This document shows, piece after piece, positions 1 through 32,210 of a DNA stretch of 64,000 nucleotides. A program made the translations under genes and the position numbers. Source of the stretch: Xiphias gladius (lineage: Eukaryota; Chordata; Actinopteri; Istiophoriformes; Xiphiidae); contig NC_053400.1 in assembly GCF_016859285.1 (NCBI RefSeq), positions 29,474,001 to 29,538,000 on the forward strand, in the 5' to 3' direction. How positions within the stretch are numbered: position 1 is the stretch's first letter; the number at the start of each line of letters is the position of its first letter. The notes beneath the pieces were generated by a model. It searched no databases. It was not told the origin of the DNA and worked only from the letters and a program-made list of their open reading frames with translations.

Positions 1-689
1 AGACTGCAGTCATATTGAAAAAAAAAAACCCAATCGTTTTAAAAGCTGTTCTCCAGCCGGTGTAATTATGAATCCCAGATCACTATTTAGTAAGCCCATC
101 GATAAAGTGTTAGTCAATCTCATTATGAGGACAGTTTTTTTTTTTTTTTAAATACCTGAAACTGCAGGTAAAACCAGCTGCGGTGTTCAACACTTGAAGG
201 CAAGGCTGACAAGATGTGTGAGAAAGTGCGATTAGAAAGATGAAACTCTGCTCGGTGCAAAGTTTTTGGCTTCAGGCAAATTGTCGCGATGCAGAAGAGA
301 CGTGTCGCACAGGAACACATATTACTTTGAATGTAATTACAAATAGAGTAAGTGTTATTGCATCCTGAACCATCTGCAGTATGCGCTGGAGGATCCAGCC
401 TACTTGGAAGCTTTAGACAACCCGGCGCTGGACTGTAGATGTGTGAAGCACTGACTGGAGAAGTGATGGGGCTTTCCTGAAATGTCTCGGCACCTTCTGT
501 TCACGGTCGATGACTTGGGGAACCTGGTAAAGATGGGTAAGAATGCTTCAACTCGATTCGCATGTATCAGCAAGTAAATAGGGATCGTGGACGAGCGTCT
601 AGTCGTCTGTAGCAGGAAAAGTTTCTGTGTACTGCATGTCCCGAAGCAGACTGCAGAAAATGCAATGAGCACAAAATAAGCCGTACAGC

Positions 690-1199
690 TAGTATCGCTG
701 ATGAGACAGTTTATTGAAAATGCAATGTTTGTAGGCATTTACAAGGTTCCTGATCTGCATCTCAGTTAATTTAGGGGAAAAAAAAAAAAAATAGTGCTTT
801 TTTTATACAGTTGACAGAAGCAGCTCAGTACATCACATTAAGATGAAATGAAATATACAGGAACAAAAATTCATCCAGTCGTTTAAATCGTTTCTCGAAA
901 CCTAAAACAGTGATGCTGATGAAAATGATGAGAAAAAACAAAAACATCTTGATAAGTTAACAAACATGTTCGTGACATCACCGGCAAAGAAAATGGAAAG
1001 ACATTAAATAAAAAAACAAGTGTCCATAAATAAAATAAATAACACAAAATTGCAAAGATTTCATCCCAGGCACAAATACCTAAACTAAACAAAAAATAAA
1101 ATTAAAATAAAATCCCTTTGGTGCAGTGAATAGGCCTCGGTCCAGTCCATCAAAGTGTATGTAGGAATATAAAGTACAATTCCACTTTCAGCAGCATGT
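690..1199 (-). other. cdkn1c: putative 3' UTR of cdkn1c
   Basis: This AT-rich stretch follows the cdkn1c stop codon on the minus strand. A minus-strand AATAAA (710-715) about 485 bases past the stop would place cleavage near 690. The extent is inferred only from that hexamer. Bases 1-689 hold nothing I recognise beyond A/T runs. Confidence 0.45.
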
Positions 1200-1843
1200 T
1201 CATCTTATTGTTTTGCACAGAGCTGCTTCACTGGAACTTGTGTGTAAAGGATTCAGGATGCTCTTGGTTTCTGTCGTCCTCCTCCTCTTTGGGAAAAAGT
1301 CTGCCAAGAAAACAAGAAGACGTTTGGTCACGTGATATATTTATAATTTAATTATATTATAATTTAATGAGTGGGGGAAAAAAAACGCTCTTTGTGGATC
1401 TGCAAGACCTGTTACTCACCTGTAATCCGCGCGTTGTTTCTGGGCTTGGCTGCCGGTTTGGAGAGAGTCTTCTTCCTCCGGACGGGCGTCACTTCAGCGG
1501 GACGCTTGTGCGTGTTGGAGACGCGGGAGCAGTTCTCCTGGTCGGTCCCCTCGCTGCCGTCGCGGCCGCTCAGCCCGCCGTGCCCCTCGGCGTCCGGGGC
1601 GCAGACGGCGTCCTGCGGCCGCGCGGACCCCCGGTAGAAAGCCGCAGCGCAGCCTGCGGGGATTTCCTCCCACTCGAACCTGCCCGGGAGCGGCGTCTCC
1701 GCCTGGAAGTGAAAGTTCCAGCGGCGGCTGTCCTGCTCGGCGATCTCGTTCAGCTTCAGCTTCAGGTCCCGGCGCAGTTGGTCGTGGTCCACGGGGCCAA
1801 ACAGACGCCTGCAAACCGGCTCCCTGCGCCTGGCGGAGTCCAT
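1200..1843 (-). CDS. cdkn1c: cyclin-dependent kinase inhibitor 1C-like (p57/Kip2 family)
   Basis: Cip/Kip inhibitor that binds cyclin-CDK complexes in the nucleus and restrains G1/S entry. There are two coding exons on the minus strand: 1843-1420 (ATG at 1843) and 1300-1200 (TGA at 1200-1202). The donor is CAG|GTGAGT and the acceptor is TTGGCAG. The product is about 174 aa. Residues 11-61 are the CDI domain: the cyclin-docking RRLFGP motif at 12-17, then W-N-F-H-F and F-E-W-E-E for CDK binding. The junction codon completes a T-D-F-F-P-K-R-R-R segment (141-149), a PIP-like/nuclear-localisation tail typical of the family. The protein is much shorter than human p57 (316 aa) and has no Pro-Ala repeat region. 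The family call rests on sequence. The choice of 1C over 1B rests mainly on linkage to trpm5, its 11p15.5 neighbour in human, so a 1B-like identity is a weaker alternative. Confidence 0.92.
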
Positions 1844-1962
1844 CCCCGTCCAATGGCTGTGGTTGAGTTAGGTCGGTAAAAAGTCTTGGTCCTGGTTGAA
1901 AGGGAAGCCGTCGCCGTCGCCGTCTCCCTCCGGCCTGCTCTGGTCGACACGCGGCTGCAGGG

Positions 1963-2027
1963 CTACTTAAAGGCTGCGGGGCGCACGATGTTCTGTTTGT
2001 ACACAATGAGCAGAAGCTGTTGATTGG
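1963..2027 (-). promoter_or_regulatory. cdkn1c: probable cdkn1c core promoter (CCAAT box and TATA-like site)
   Basis: Reading the minus strand, a CCAAT box (2023-2027, context CAGCCAATCAA) is followed about 55 bases later by a TTTAAGTAG TATA-like element (1963-1972). That gives a start site near 1935-1940 and a 5' UTR of about 95 bases before the ATG at 1843. The flanking sequence is GC-rich. Spacing and orientation fit an RNA polymerase II promoter; no transcript evidence is available here. Confidence 0.5.
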
Positions 2028-3533
2028 CTGCAGCTGTCTGAAGTGGAGGAATGATGATGATGATGATGGTGATGGTGGGGGGGCGGTCACACAATTCATT
2101 CATTGTGTGATGAGGACCCCTGACAGCATCAATGAAAGCCTCCGCTTCCGTTTGGGTTACTTTGTGTAACGATGTGATAAAGTCTGCCCCCACAAGGAGA
2201 GAGAGCAGTTTTAGGATGGCTAAGTGTACGGTCTAAAAGGAAAAAAAAAGTAGTTCAGATGGAGAGGCGAGATTTAGTTTAAGTCACATGCAGGTCAGGA
2301 TTACGGTAATTAAAAAGCCATTGCATTAATTGCTTCTCGTCCCCACTGAAAGAGGCGTTTTCTCCTCGGGTTGGATCTGTGAAAAAGGTTCTCGGAGAAG
2401 AGCATTGACATTAGAAACCCGAACCAGTTTTCCCGCTCTGAGTTAATTGTGCTGTAATTCCTGCTCGATTAAATTGATTTCGCTTTTAAACTTTGGCTGA
2501 GAAACTTGAGGAAGGCCCTGTCCTCACTCACACTGCTAAACACTCTGATGGCTGCCGCTTAAGCCTCAGTCTGATTGGCTTGGCACTGGGCAGCTCCACC
2601 GGGGAAGATGGGGGTTGGGGGTGGTTGGGTGGGGGTGGGTGTGAGCTTGGGGGGGGGGGTCATGGGCCTTGCACAAGGCCCCCTTAGTGATGGTAATGCC
2701 GAACAGGGCCATTCACTTTCCCCACCTAGGTTCTGCTGATCACTTTGGTGGCTTTTAAGGCCCCCCACCTCCCGTCTCCAAGCTTTTGTCCCCCCCCACT
2801 GACTGGATTCACACCTGCACAGGGCCGGTTTTATGCCAGTGGTGTGATAAAATGTCGGGCATATTGGACCACGGTCCGGACGAATCGCGGCTTATCTACG
2901 TATCCGCCGTGCTACGATGACGGCTGAGCAAAGGAAAGTAGCCGCAACACGTGTGTGGAGCCACTCGAGCCGCCATGTGATGATGGCACACAGCACTGAT
3001 CTGGAATTGGTCGGACAATCCCTCCGATATGTGCCGCACATTTGTCTCCCTTCAGCCCATATTGACTAGTGCAAAGCTGTCGCATTGACAGAGTGGTGAT
3101 CAATGCTAAAGCTAATGGGGAAAAAAAACAACACTTTTTATGTTCATCTGTTTTCCATTCTGCTGTTTTGAAATTTTGATTCATAATTACGTGTCGTTCT
3201 TTGGCTGCGCGCCAATGCCGAAAAAATTCAGAGAGCAACACAAAAGTTGTCCAGCAAAGAATCCTCCTGAAGCCCGAAGCGTATCTTTGGGCAGCAGGAG
3301 CGTTTGGTCCTGATGAGGAGGGAGTGCAGCGGCCCGGCCGACGATGCAAAGTAATGCAGCGAGGCCGCGCCAGGATTGGCCCGAGGGAGAGCCCCACCTC
3401 TGTCCCACTTCCTGGTGGCCCAGGGGGTTCACCTGAAGGGATGGGAGGGGAAAAAAAAAACACAAAAAAAAAAATCCCTCAGTCCGTACAGGTGTGGTTT
3501 GGCAGGAGGAGTTGAGGAGCGTTCATTTCAGCC
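2028..3533. other. cdkn1c-trpm5 intergenic region
   Basis: No gene is recognised. The stretch contains G-runs (2604-2660), a segment with the look of degraded repeat (2660-2820) and A-runs just before the trpm5 start (3440-3475). Being only 1.5 kb between divergently transcribed genes, it must hold the trpm5 promoter and upstream cdkn1c control sequence. I saw no TATA box close to 3534. Confidence 0.4.
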
Positions 3534-23858
<20,325 letters not shown>

Positions 23859-24267
23859 AAGCAATATTAGTAGCTGGTAGCACGCAGACAGCTAGTTGTG
23901 AATGATCATACTATACGAAAGATTTTTAGAATATTTTGAGGTATGATGGTGTAATTGGGGGGGAAAGGGAACACTGACTTGATTTGGACTCTAAATTAAT
24001 AAAATGATGTTGGGTGTATTCACAGATGTTTCCATGGTTTTTGATTGGTGCTAAATTTCGGGACACATTGACACTTTCTGTGGTTGTAAGACTCTCTAAA
24101 CTCTAAACATGTTCTCAGCACTACTGTAACTGTACCTTTCTTATAGGAAACATTTTACCAGGTTCCTTCAGTGCAACAAAAGGCAGAGGGAATTATCAAA
24201 TGAGTCACTTACAGATGGCATACCATTTTAGTTCCTTGGTTATATAACAAAAACATACAGGAATAAA
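23859..24267 (+). other. trpm5: probable trpm5 3' UTR
   Basis: Follows the TAA at 23856-23858. AATAAA hexamers occur at the stop itself (23855-23860), at 23998-24003 and at 24262-24267. The second or third gives a more usual 3' UTR length. Which one is used cannot be told from sequence. Confidence 0.4.
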
Positions 24268-26142
24268 ACTCAGCTTTTTTTTTTCCCCCGCCAATGTATC
24301 AATGTATTGTCTAGAACAGTAGAAGACAATAAATGTTAGACACCACAGTGGCTGTGATTTTATGTATGCTTAGCTTTAATTTAAGGCTATTTTCATCAGC
24401 GTTGGATCATATGCTAAAATTCATGACAATAACTGTTTATACAGTCAAATCACTGAACGGCATCATATCAATACAGTGTAAAAGCAAAAATACAATCTAC
24501 TATCCACATCTGTAATGTTTTAACAGGCGGAATATTATCTTAAAGTAAAGACACGGTCCCACGATGTTGGATTTATGTCTACGCCTGTAATATTTTACAG
24601 GTCATATTAGACAGCAGCTTGTGTGAAAGGCACCATGAATTCTGTCCAAAGCAAAATGAGCAACATGGTGACAAATCTGCTTCGCTGTAATGTATTCAGC
24701 AAAAGTATACAGTTCTTATGAAACTTAGTAAACAGAAAAATCCTCCATGTTGAAAAAAGGTGTTGTCAGTTTTTTGCTGATTATGTAACGGTGACACCCT
24801 AAGGACAGTCAATAGAGAATCATGAAATGCTGAGTTGGAAATGCATACGAATTTGACTAATCCTTACAATAATCTTCGTTTAAAAAAAAATACCCTGTGG
24901 AGCTTTTGTGTGAACGCAACATGTTTACATTCAGTGTTTCTCATCAAAAGTGTGTCCATGAGGTCCAGCAAATGTGACGAATGCATTTCCTTCCTTACAA
25001 AATATTTGCAAACCAGTGTTTTGAATATTTTGAAACTTGCATTGTTTCCAAATATCCCCGGATACATCAACTAGTAGTCCTCTTCTTCACCCTTTCTTGG
25101 AACGTTGCTAAACTGCTTACAATGTTACTGCCACCAAATATCGACCATGAAACCAGGGGATGTCATATAGCCATCCTTCTGTTTGATGAACATGGCCAGA
25201 CACGTTTCTTTTCTTTGACTACAGCCTCAAACCTCCAGTTGACATAATACTCCTCTGTATCTTGTTTCACCCGCAGATATATTAAATAGAAATGTTCCAA
25301 GACAGCACCCCATTTATTCTGATGAATATTGGTCAACTGACACATACACAAAAGATATTTCTCCTGGCTCCCATGTTTTTGGCATAAAAAAATATATACT
25401 TGGACTAAGGTCTCATACCGTGATAAGAGGAGTAATTTCAGTGTGTTTGCAACACTTCTTCTTCGTTGTACAGCCATTTCTTTTCGAGGATCTGATACCG
25501 GAATATTTGTTTTTGGACCCAAACACGTCACGTTTCTCACAATTCCAACTGTGGCTCCGTTTCACCACTTCACCTTTCTCCTCATTTTTTATGGACTGCA
25601 TGAACTACTCACTTTCAGTACCGCCCTCTGCACAATGTGTGTCACACCACTCCCATGCCCCTAAACCTACATGCGGATCCTTGTGTTTGTGCTGTCAGAG
25701 GATAACATAAAAACTAAAATGGGGATTTGCTTGTCGCAAACACTGCTCCATAGTGCCACTAGAGGTAAAAAACTCTACAGGGTATCTTTAACATTCGGTG
25801 CTGCCTCCAACAACAACAAGTAGAGACTAAGTTAAACCGACTATTTCTACAATTTGAACATAGGCTTACTGAATGTTGGTACCGTATAGCTGAGTACGTA
25901 CATTTGGAAAGTTAATTAAAAGGTTTGTGCTGTATGTATCTATTAAAAACAAAAATTATACTGACATTTAAACGTTAGCAAAGAAATAAATACTAGCATA
26001 CTTGCTGTTTCCAAATTTTTGACTGTGAACATGAATCCCCCTTCTCCTGATCTCTGCCAATTAAAATGAGCTGAACAGTATTGGGGGATGTATTGTACTG
26101 ACATTTCAGCATAACGATGATCCCGTAGATATTAGTTTGATT
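24268..26142. other. trpm5-traf6 convergent intergenic region
   Basis: The two genes end toward each other here. No additional gene is recognised. The interval includes repeat copy B (24893-25800) and AT-rich sequence that should carry the traf6 3' UTR on the minus strand. Confidence 0.5.
24893..25800 (+). repeat. dispersed repeat, copy B
   Basis: 24893-25050 shares ordered blocks (TTTACATTCAGTGTTTCTC, GTCCAGCAAATGTG, GCATTTCCTTCCT) with 8521-8690 in trpm5 intron 6. The right part (to about 25800, with GTGCCACTAGAGG and CTCTACAGGGTATC) has the look of a common fish repeat, but I cannot delimit it firmly. Confidence 0.5.
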
Positions 26143-29100
26143 TTAGTCCCTTGAAACTGATGCCTCAGGCCCTCTAGGCTGCACTGTTGGTCCCTCCCGG
26201 TGAGGCATATTGTCGTCAAAACGTGGTGTCACATCACAGCGGATAAGTAGGGTGTCGTCTTTGACAAAGGCTCTCTGGTTCAGCTGATGCAGGTGCATAA
26301 AGGTAACGTAGCCGAATCCTTTGGGGTTGCGGTGGATGGTGGGCTTCTGAAAGGCTTGCAGGTCTGGCTTAGTTTCCATCACCTCCATGTGGTGCTGACC
26401 CTCGGGACCCTGATCTAAGATGGCAAGCCGGAAGGTGCCTTGAAATGGCCAGGTCAACTGCCCGTCGAAAGCTCCTTGCATGGTGTGGACAAAGAGTGAG
26501 ATGTAGTTGGAACAGCGCAGGGCATTTGGGGTCTGCAGGTGTAAACGCAAGCATAACTTGTAGCCTGGAGAGCCTGTGTAGAAGCTGGGGCTGTGCTCAA
26601 CCACAGGCAGGCCTGCTTCTTGGTTTCGCAGATGGGCAGAGAAACCTTTGAGGCGCCAGATGAAGATACCGCGGCACTGCTGGGCCTCCAGCTCTTTCAC
26701 TGTCTCCTCCAGCATCGACACCCTACGCCTGAGCTCTGCAAGCTGGCCTGCCTGTGTAAGAGATCAGACAGGGGCTTAAAGACAATCGTGACAAGATCTA
26801 AAAAAGTCTCAAACAGCCAGAGACAAGATGCTGCTGACAAAAATGAACTATCAGGAAAGGAAAAGGAGGCAAAACTCTTGCTCTTTAGAAAAAAATGTAT
26901 ACTTTTGAAGGTCCATGATGGCTTAAGCAAAATGTTTAAACTGATGAATGTTCCTACAGTATATTTTTCTACAAGCCAAGCTATACATCACCCCATTTAT
27001 CTCCTTAAAATGTGGATACCTCCCCCAAAATGACCAAAGCCTAATTAAATAATAGTGACAACAAAAATAAAAATAAATTTAAAAAAGGGGGGCCCAAGAA
27101 GGTTCTGGGTTTGACCCCCCCCCGCCGGTTTTGCAGGGGCGTTCCTGTCTAGAGTTTGCATGTTCTACCCGTACCTGTATGGGTTTCTTCCGGGTACTCC
27201 GGCTTCCTCCCACAGTCTAAAGACATGCAGGTTAGGTTTATTTGGCAACTTTAAATTTCCCGAAGGTGCGAATGTGAGCGTGACTGGTTGTTTGTCTCTA
27301 AAGTGCGAGCCCTTTGACAGACTGGCGACCTGTCCAGGGTGTACCCCGCTTCACGCCCAATGTCAGCTGGGATAGGCTCCGGACCCCCCACGCCCCTCAA
27401 AAAGATATGCGGTATAGCTGATGGATGGATGGATGGATAGATTAAAAAAAAAAAAAAAAAAAAGGGTATCCCTGATTCAAATGTAATCTAGATGTAATCT
27501 TAGACATCCTCTACCTGTGTTTCTTTTAAGATGATGAGCTCACGTAGCTGGTGATCCTGCTTCACCAATCGTCCATCCATCTCTCTGAGCCTCTGCATCT
27601 CTTCACTAGGCTGAGATGGAGCACAGTTGCTGCTACAGCTTACAGCTCCTCTGGGCCCACTAGAGGCTGAAACTGATGCTGCAGCTCCTTGATCTTCAGA
27701 GGAAACAGAAGGTCCAAGCGCCCACAGGGATTTGGGTGTGGTGCCGTTGAGGCTAAGGCCACGCAGGAACTCAGCCATGTAGCGCATATGCATCTGCGTG
27801 AACTCCTGCATATGCTGAGCCAGGTTATGGCGCTGCATCTGCAGAGGCAAGCAATTTGTTTTTGTGACATCTGGTCTGCGGGGCTGATAGGACTAACAGT
27901 CGTGCGACAAACCAAGTTCTCAGGGATTCTTCTCTCAACAGTGTGTAAGAAGATTTGTAACACAAGAAACTTTGAATTTGATCACCTACCCTCTCCTTGC
28001 ACCCAAAGGTGCTAAAGTTGCAGGCGATGGGTGCTTTTGGGCAATCTGTATCACAATGAGACTCCATCTGAAACAAAAACCTTCATGAGCTTGGTTTCAT
28101 TCATGTTTATTTATTCAAATGGGGTTTTCAACAAGCGTTTCAAGAAGTCAGTTATTACTGTATGATTTTAGACAAATGTAATGAAGTAACCCTCTTGGAA
28201 GGAACTGATTTCCCACAAAGTTTCATACAAAACTCATTTAAACATCACTGTTTCCACTTAATATTGCAGAAGTAGTGGGTGCCCACAACAACTCTGACAT
28301 ACACTGTGACTGGATCTGGAATGGTTCCCCATTGTTTAACTAAAAGAGAAGTTCTTGTGAACAGACCTTAGTGTAAATGATTAACAATTCACTGCGTTGC
28401 ACTAGAAACATTTCAATTGACCGTGGGCCTTTTTCATGGCAGACACTGTGGCACTCACCTGGTCTCTGATGAGATCCATCTCACAGTACTGGCACTTCAC
28501 GCTGGCAAAGGGACACTGCTGCTCGTGAAGCTGCAGGAGCAACCAAAACCAGATTTTAAGGAGACTAATCCTCACTGATACACAGTGCAGCTATGTGACT
28601 TTGCTACGAGAACTATTCTGGAGCAATTACATAAGGAAGTCAACAGTACCTCTTTCTCCTCATAAACAAAGGCTGCCACACAATCTGGACATGCCACGGG
28701 TCTCCTTCGGCACTCGACATTCGTGTGCTCCTCTAGGTGGCTCTTTCTCACAGACTGTTGGCACTGTGGGCAAGGCGCAGTGGCAAACTGACACTGTGCC
28801 AAATGATTCTGGAAGGAAAACAATATATTGAAACAATGCAGTTAATTTTATTCTGTAGAAGGACAACAGTGGCTCATATATAACAATCTCATTGTCTACA
28901 CCAGAGAAAGATGCAGCTCTTTACTTGACACCTATCCCATTTTTTACATGTCAAAACAAGGACGTATAGTGGGACAGGCCCCGAAAACCCTCATTACTCC
29001 TCAGTTGTGATCTACGAAGATCCTTCACCAACAATCCCTTAAGGTTCACCAGAGGTATCAGCGGTCCAGCATTTGCACATTTGTAACTCATACCTAAACT

Positions 29101-30334
29101 AAACAACGGTGGTGTTGACAGGAGAAGAGGCAAGCTGATCTGCCAGTATTTAACTTGTTGTAAGTTTTCTTTTAAAGTCATCTTATGGAGACCCTTCTGA
29201 TTTGTTAAACTACAATCACAGAACTACACTAACCCTTTAAACTATGGTGCTATCCAAACCAGGCCATTCCAGCATAAAACACACACTTGTTCCATCGGAA
29301 TCTCAGTGTACATACAAACTTTTGAAGACTTCTTCCTCATCTTTAGAGGCTGATGGTCAATGATGGTCTTCTGTGATTATTTATGGTCTATACAGTAAAA
29401 TATCGCTGTAAATCACACTGACCTAAATATCATTTAAAACTTATCGTGCAATCCAGGGTCATATTAAAATCCTGGCTTTTTAACCAAAGTTTCCCGTTTC
29501 CATGTTCTTGGTTGAGCTGCATTCAGAATCAGAGATGACTGCCACTCGTAAAATTCTCACCTCTAAATGTCGTAGCTCCATTTTCTCAGCACAACCAGAG
29601 TTTGGACAGCGAACCGTTAGTGATAGAATCTCCCGTTTGGCAAAGTTATCAGGAAACAGCTGATCTTCTGACAGCATTTCATTGTCCACAGGGCATCTCT
29701 GTCCTGTATCACTGTTTTGCAAGAGGAAGAACAGGAATCATTTAGGCTGAGCATTAAGATTATCAGTTTCTGCACGTTGCTTTATATTTTAGCAGGAAAG
29801 CTATTGTCACTAAAAATATGGCATCATTTAGACACATACCTAGAGGACATTTATTTCTTAATTACTACTCAGAAATTAGACAGATTGTTCTGTTGCTAAT
29901 AAAGGATTAACAGCTCTTCGAGAATGTGCCATGAAGCTGGTGATACCAAATGCATCATAAACCTGAGTTAGTCTTCTGTGTTATTTGGAGAGCTGCACAA
30001 TAGCATACCGAATGGACTTCTCAATGCAGTTCTTGCAGAAACGGTGACCACAGGGTGTTTGAATGGCATTCCTCAAAGCCATTAGGCAGATAGGGCACTC
30101 ATATTTACTCTCTAGGGGTGGGTCAAATTCCACGTCGTAGCCCTGGACGGGGGCAGATGCCTGAAGACTAGTGGAGGTGCTGCTGATGAAGGTGCCAGGG
30201 CTCTCTGACGGGCTGAGAAGGGATTCCCGCTCCTTTTCCAGCATTGCCAAGGCACAACCGGACAGCTCTCCACCAACAGCTCCTTCATAGCTGTCCTCCC
30301 CCAAACTGCCTTTATTGCTGTCAAAGCAAGCCAT
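26143..30334 (-). CDS. traf6: TNF receptor-associated factor 6 (7 coding exons)
   Basis: RING E3 ubiquitin ligase that builds K63-linked chains downstream of IL-1R/Toll-like and TNF-family receptors, acting in the cytoplasm. Minus-strand coding exons: 30334-30009, 29711-29561, 28808-28650, 28530-28459, 28067-27990, 27838-27515, 26751-26143. All phases join, giving 1719 nt and about 572 aa (human 522). Residues 64-79 are the conserved [16 protein letters not shown] block, followed by the RING (C80-P-I-C...C-G-H-R-F-C...C-P-V-D-N-E). Then come TRAF zinc fingers (C-P-Q-C, C-P-D-C, C-Q-Y-C, F-G-C), a coiled coil in the last two exons, and the MATH/TRAF-C domain (I-F-I-W..., [13 protein letters not shown]). 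The ATG sits directly after an acceptor (CCTCCACAG|ATG), so an upstream non-coding exon is required. No damage is seen. Confidence 0.97.
27085..27475 (+). repeat. SINE-like element with LINE-type tail and (ATGG)n end
   Basis: Lies in traf6 intron 6, oriented opposite to the gene. It begins with a degraded promoter-B-box-like GGTTCTGGGTTTGACC and continues through GGAGTTTGCATGTTCT-like, CTCCGGCTTCCTCCCACAG and GACTGGCGACCTGTCCAGGG blocks. It ends in GGATGGATGGATGG and an A-run (27448-27466). This block series is seen over and over in fish genomes; the exact family name is uncertain. Confidence 0.75.
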
Positions 30335-30546
30335 CTGTGGAGGGTGGGACAAAAAATTTGCAATTTATTGAAAAATTGACCTAGGGCAGCCAGGTTCTGT
30401 AACAGCACATATCCAGTGACTCCTTAACACCTAAAACACCAGAGGTGTAATTACTCTCCAACGGAAGATACTGTAATGTTATGTACACAATAGTACACAT
30501 CATAGTTGGTTTATGGCGTTAATAGCGTTTCTATGGAAATGCTTTA

Positions 30547-30865
30547 GGGCTTCAACTAACGATTATTTTCCATTATTGAATAATCAGCAGATTTGTTTTT
30601 CAAATAATCGATTCACCATTTTTTTTCTTTAAATTGTCAGAAAATAGTGAAAACCTTATCTTCACAACATAAAGCCTGAGGTCACGTCTTCTAGTGGCTT
30701 TTTTTTTGTCCGACCCCCACATATTTAGTTTGCTATCACATAAGACAAATAAATACAGAAAAGTCTCACAATTGAGAACCTGGAACTAGGGACGTGTTCT
30801 AGTTTTACTTTGCAAGAGACTTGAATAATCAATTTTCTGTCGACCGTTTCAGCTCTACAATGCCA
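30547..30865. mobile_element. short inverted-repeat (MITE-like) element, copy 1
   Basis: It starts GGGCTTCAACTAACGATTATTTTC and ends with the near-inverse (ATAATCAATTTTCTGTCGACCGTTTCAGCTC). The inner sequence TTGTCAGAAAATAGTGAAAACC is typical of a very common fish foldback element. About 320 bases, non-coding, upstream of the traf6 ATG in its 5' intron. A related copy lies at 53775-54080. Confidence 0.65.
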
Positions 30866-31649
30866 TGGTCATTTTTTTCATGACCTTAGTCAAACAATAA
30901 AAACCATTCATGTTTTTGACAATTGTCTTCTGTGTCACTGAGGCAGGGCATGTGAGGTTTCTGTTTTGCTATTGTTTCACGTGAGGTCGGCCAAATGCCA
31001 AATACAGCACGGTTCTGAATCTCGAATCCCGAATCCTGAATCCAGGGTTTCTGCGGGCTTCACCTGGTTACATTTTTACGACTTTCGAAGACCTATTTAA
31101 TACCGCACGGGATGCAATTCAATATCAGCTTCACGGTCATAATGGCCTCAGCGTGAAAAACGTGAGTGAAAACAGCAAGAATGACAAGGCCTAGACTTAA
31201 TCACAAAGTGCACTAATTTACAGATATTTTTATGACATTTTTAGCGCAGCGTGTAACAGTAATTCCTAATGATATCATTTATTAAGCATTAACGATGACC
31301 TCGGCCCAGGTAAGCGGAACTAGCATCACTGCCTGCAGCAGGCTTAAAAGAAATGTTCTAACATTGTAACATGGCCTTATGTACATAAAAATAAGACTTT
31401 TTAATACCTTTAAAAGGACCTTATTGAGCAAAGAAGGTTTTTATGACTTTTCCAGACCGGCATCTGTGAATCTTGAGCCCTGAATTTGAGCAGAAAACCC
31501 TTTTCTGTTCATGGTACCTCTTCTTCTATGGGGAAGGATGCTGTAGATTTGTAGCTTAACACACAAAGTAATGTCAGCGCAACTGCACAGCTGCTGGCAT
31601 AAATGAATAGCCGTAGCCGTGCGTGTACAAAACCACATATACTACTCAC

Positions 31650-31760
31650 GCTGTTGTCCGGCGACTTAGGATCCTAAACTATTACCGTCGAGGCGTCGGA
31701 ACCGTAGGGCTGAGGTCCTGACACCTCCGCCTAATAAACAGCGTTGGCAATGTTGTCACT
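31650..31760 (-). other. traf6: putative non-coding first exon of traf6
   Basis: A strong minus-strand donor (CAACAGC|GTGAGTAG) has its last exonic base at 31650. Spliced to the acceptor at 30335-30340 it would supply the 5' UTR that traf6 needs. The upstream limit near 31760 is a guess; there is no transcript evidence. Confidence 0.4.
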
Positions 31761-32210
31761 TGACGGACAAGTCATGCCCCTGGATGCGGAACTGCAACTT
31801 CGAGCCTGGCTGTGCCTAAAAGAGATTAAAAGAACGATACTGACCAAAAAAAAAAAAAAAAAAGGAAGAAGAAGAAGGCGGCAAACACGCGTCCTCATCA
31901 GCGACGCAGCAACGACAGTATTAAACTTCTGACGCACGTTTGTAAAAGTATATATTATTCTCAGAGTATACGCACCTTTGACTTGAAAACGTCTCACACT
32001 TTTCGTTTCTAGAGTTTCCTGTTTTTTTTTCCAAACGTCATCATAGACAACCGGTTGATTTTTTTTTTTTCAATTTATTTATATATTTATTTTTTATTTT
32101 TTTTATTTGCCCAGTGAGGTCATGAGCAGCGCCACCGCCCGACCGGAGGCTGTTTTTTTTTTTTTTTTTTTTTTTACTGTTACTGCCACAGAGCAAAAGA
32201 AGACAGAAAA
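31651..32210. promoter_or_regulatory. traf6/ttc17 head-to-head promoter region
   Basis: The putative traf6 non-coding exon and the ttc17 ATG are about 560 bases apart and diverge. The interval contains CpG-containing segments (31650-31730, 31880-31980) and poly-A/poly-T tracts (31848-31863, 32061-32070, 32152-32175). A shared bidirectional promoter is inferred from geometry; no TATA box is evident on either side. Confidence 0.45.

Noticed and set aside
1367..2099. Long open frames antisense to, or in other frames of, cdkn1c
   Set aside because: They arise from the high GC content of the real exon and show no family resemblance or splice structure.
30335..30352. Upstream in-frame ATG at 30352 for traf6
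   Set aside because: It lies before a CCTCCACAG acceptor that abuts the ATG at 30334, so it is most likely intronic.
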